7,023 nt of DNA. Origin: Chloroflexota bacterium (GTDB lineage: Bacteria > Chloroflexota > Anaerolineae > Anaerolineales > Villigracilaceae). The position numbers were made by a program, and so were the translations under genes. The DNA lies in NCBI GenBank assembly GCA_021796315.1, contig JAJYOH010000319.1, forward strand, positions 1 to 7,023, in the 5' to 3' direction. Position 1 is the stretch's first letter, and each line of letters opens with the position of its first letter. The notes under the pieces were generated by a model that saw only the letters and a list, made by a program, of their open reading frames with translations, did not search any database and was not told where the DNA came from. Positions 5,859-7,023 of the stretch are shown piece by piece.

Positions 5859-6359
5859 TCACGGGATTCTTGAATAAATGAGCAGGGTGTGTGAGACATG
5901 GAAGCCGACGAATATGGCCGCGATGACTATAAACATCCATGCTTTGTAAAGCGAAGGGAAATAGAGTGAACTTCCCATCAAACCAATACCAGCCAGAAAG
6001 ATGAGCGGAGTATATGTCGGAGCTAAAAAACCCAGAATACTCCTGCTCCAATTGCCTTGTGGAAAACGGATCAGCATTACCCAGGATAAAAAGTAGATCA
6101 AACTTCCCGCCCCGTAAAGCCATGGGCCGATCTTTTGACTTTGCGTAATAATCCGTAAAGGCATCAACAGCGGCAGAATGAAAACCATGAGTCTGAAAAA
6201 GTTCTCCCCATTTGCGGTGAAGGCTGAAATGTCTTTCTCGAAGAATTCCGTTGAGAACGTCCGAGGCAGTTTACTGGTAAAGGCCATGTTCCAAAGCATG
6301 ATGGGCAGGAGCAGCCATCCGCAATTTAGCAGATAATAAGAAAGGGACTTTATGTCCAT
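5859..6359 (-). CDS. Small multi-pass membrane protein of unknown function
   Basis: This 166-residue protein is strongly hydrophobic. Five likely membrane helices lie at about residues 8-26, 54-73, 79-97, 108-133 and 137-160. The loop after the first helix, about 27 residues, is the largest polar segment and contains KLPRTFSTEFFEKD. I do not recognise a family, and there is no clear catalytic or metal-binding motif. A purine-rich stretch (AGAGGATGAAGAAG) precedes the ATG and overlaps the end of the TetR gene, leaving only 7 bp between them. The next gene starts 10 bp after this stop, with its ribosome site in the gap. Its place between a regulator and a flavin oxidoreductase suggests a membrane partner, perhaps an electron carrier or transport helper. 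That is only a guess from position. Confidence 0.8.
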   Translation of the reverse strand: MDIKSLSYYLLNCGWLLLPIMLWNMAFTSKLPRTFSTEFFEKDISAFTANGENFFRLMVFILPLLMPLRIITQSQKIGPWLYGAGSLIYFLSWVMLIRFPQGNWSRSILGFLAPTYTPLIFLAGIGLMGSSLYFPSLYKAWMFIVIAAIFVGFHVSHTLLIYSRIP

Positions 6360-6366
6360 GTCTTCT

Positions 6367-7023
6367 TCATCCTCTGATAAATTGCTGTGTAATGGAATTC
6401 ATCTCATACAGATATAAGTCATCTCCACTTGTGCCGAAGGGTGGCAGATTCCCTGCGATTTCGAGCGACACGATCCCGTGAACGCGCGCCCAGATGAGCA
6501 TGGCAATGGACAATGAAATGATATCTGCCTCACCGCCATATTTCTTCCACATCTCAAACCCCGCTTTGAATTCTTCCTGGACCTTTGGAAAGGATTTGAT
6601 ATTCAATCTTCCCGCGAGGCGTAATTGCTCCACGACGCTGACGAGAATGCTCAACGAGCGTGCCGCGGACGGCAGTACTTCCATGAGCGGTGCTTTATAA
6701 CCCGGGATGGGGGTACCGAAGATCAACTGGTATCGTTGTGGGTATGTATGCGCCCATTGGCGATATGCCAAACCAATCGCAGTCATTCGTCCAACAACAT
6801 CATCCGGCGGGACTTCATCACGCGCCGCGAGTTGTGAATCGCCGAATGAGGTGTAAGCGTCAATGATGAGCGCCGTCACCAACGCATCGCGGTCGGAGAA
6901 ATAGTTGTAGATGGCGGGCGCGGTGATCTTGAGCTTGCGCGCGATCGCCCGCAGGGAGAGCGCCGGCGCGCCTTCCCTGGCGATCTGTTTCCATGCCGCA
7001 TCCTTGATGGCTTCCTGCAAATT
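6367..7023 (-). CDS. TetR/AcrR-family repressor with WHG-type C-terminal domain (5' end cut)
   Basis: About 218 codons are visible, and the frame stays open to the right edge. The usual lead-in before the DNA-binding domain is short, so the true start is probably just outside. A TTG at 7018-7020 could serve but has no visible upstream context. The helix-turn-helix is clear: LSLRAIARKLKITAPAIYNYFSDRDALVTAL, with Tyr-Asn-Tyr-Phe at the end of the recognition helix. The C-terminal ligand-binding half contains YRQWAHTYPQRYQLIFGTPIPGY and ends with W-x-R-V-H-G-I-V-S-L-E, the signature of the WHG-type TetR C-domain. Such proteins normally repress their own operon until a small molecule binds. It heads the tight four-gene operon and is its likely regulator. 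The operator must lie upstream, outside the window. Confidence 0.9.
   Translation of the reverse strand, partial: NLQEAIKDAAWKQIAREGAPALSLRAIARKLKITAPAIYNYFSDRDALVTALIIDAYTSFGDSQLAARDEVPPDDVVGRMTAIGLAYRQWAHTYPQRYQLIFGTPIPGYKAPLMEVLPSAARSLSILVSVVEQLRLAGRLNIKSFPKVQEEFKAGFEMWKKYGGEADIISLSIAMLIWARVHGIVSLEIAGNLPPFGTSGDDLYLYEMNSITQQFIRG

Noticed and set aside
5849..5899. 17-codon N-terminal extension of the double flavoprotein
   Set aside because: The internal ATG at 5848 has a strong ribosome site and begins the first flavodoxin strand. The extension would overlap the membrane-protein gene and has no homologous look.

Overview
The window looks like a bacterial chromosome segment with moderate GC content, higher in the two-component genes and lower around 1.85-3.5 kb. 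The protein styles (a TetR regulator with a WHG-type tail, an atypical epimerase-like dehydrogenase, a flavodoxin-type fusion) recall environmental Chloroflexota such as Anaerolineae. That placement rests on recognition only and was not tested.

Left part (1-1.87 kb, minus strand). A response regulator and a histidine kinase overlap by 4 bp and form a two-gene operon. The kinase has two membrane segments and almost no external loop. An extended -10 promoter candidate lies upstream of the regulator. Downstream, the window edge cuts the start of a lipoprotein gene with a clear ribosome binding site and lipobox.

Middle (1.87-3.5 kb, plus-strand remnants). This is a graveyard. It holds the C-terminal tail of a tyrosine recombinase with its catalytic-tyrosine motif, then about 175 bp of unassigned sequence, then the last residues of an ABC ATPase overlapping an ABC-2 permease. 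The permease is near full length but is split by two single-base frameshifts. A 394-bp stretch with no credible gene and a few short inverted repeats follows. The regulator/kinase pair plus this transporter resembles peptide-antibiotic sensing and export loci (Bce/Bcr/lantibiotic immunity type) whose transporter has decayed. That link is inference.

Right part (3.5-7.02 kb, minus strand). Four tightly spaced genes read as one operon: a TetR regulator (5' end outside the window), a small five-helix membrane protein, a 440-residue tandem flavodoxin-fold oxidoreductase, and an NAD(P)-binding epimerase-like protein without the usual YxxxK motif. Gaps are 6-12 bp, with ribosome binding sites in or beside the preceding stop codons. 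The set suggests a TetR-controlled redox response, but the substrate cannot be read from the sequence.

No RNA gene, CRISPR array or intact mobile element was seen. No clearly new defence or mobile system is present. The most distinctive items are the fused double flavodoxin gene and its operon, and the eroded transporter/integrase junction.
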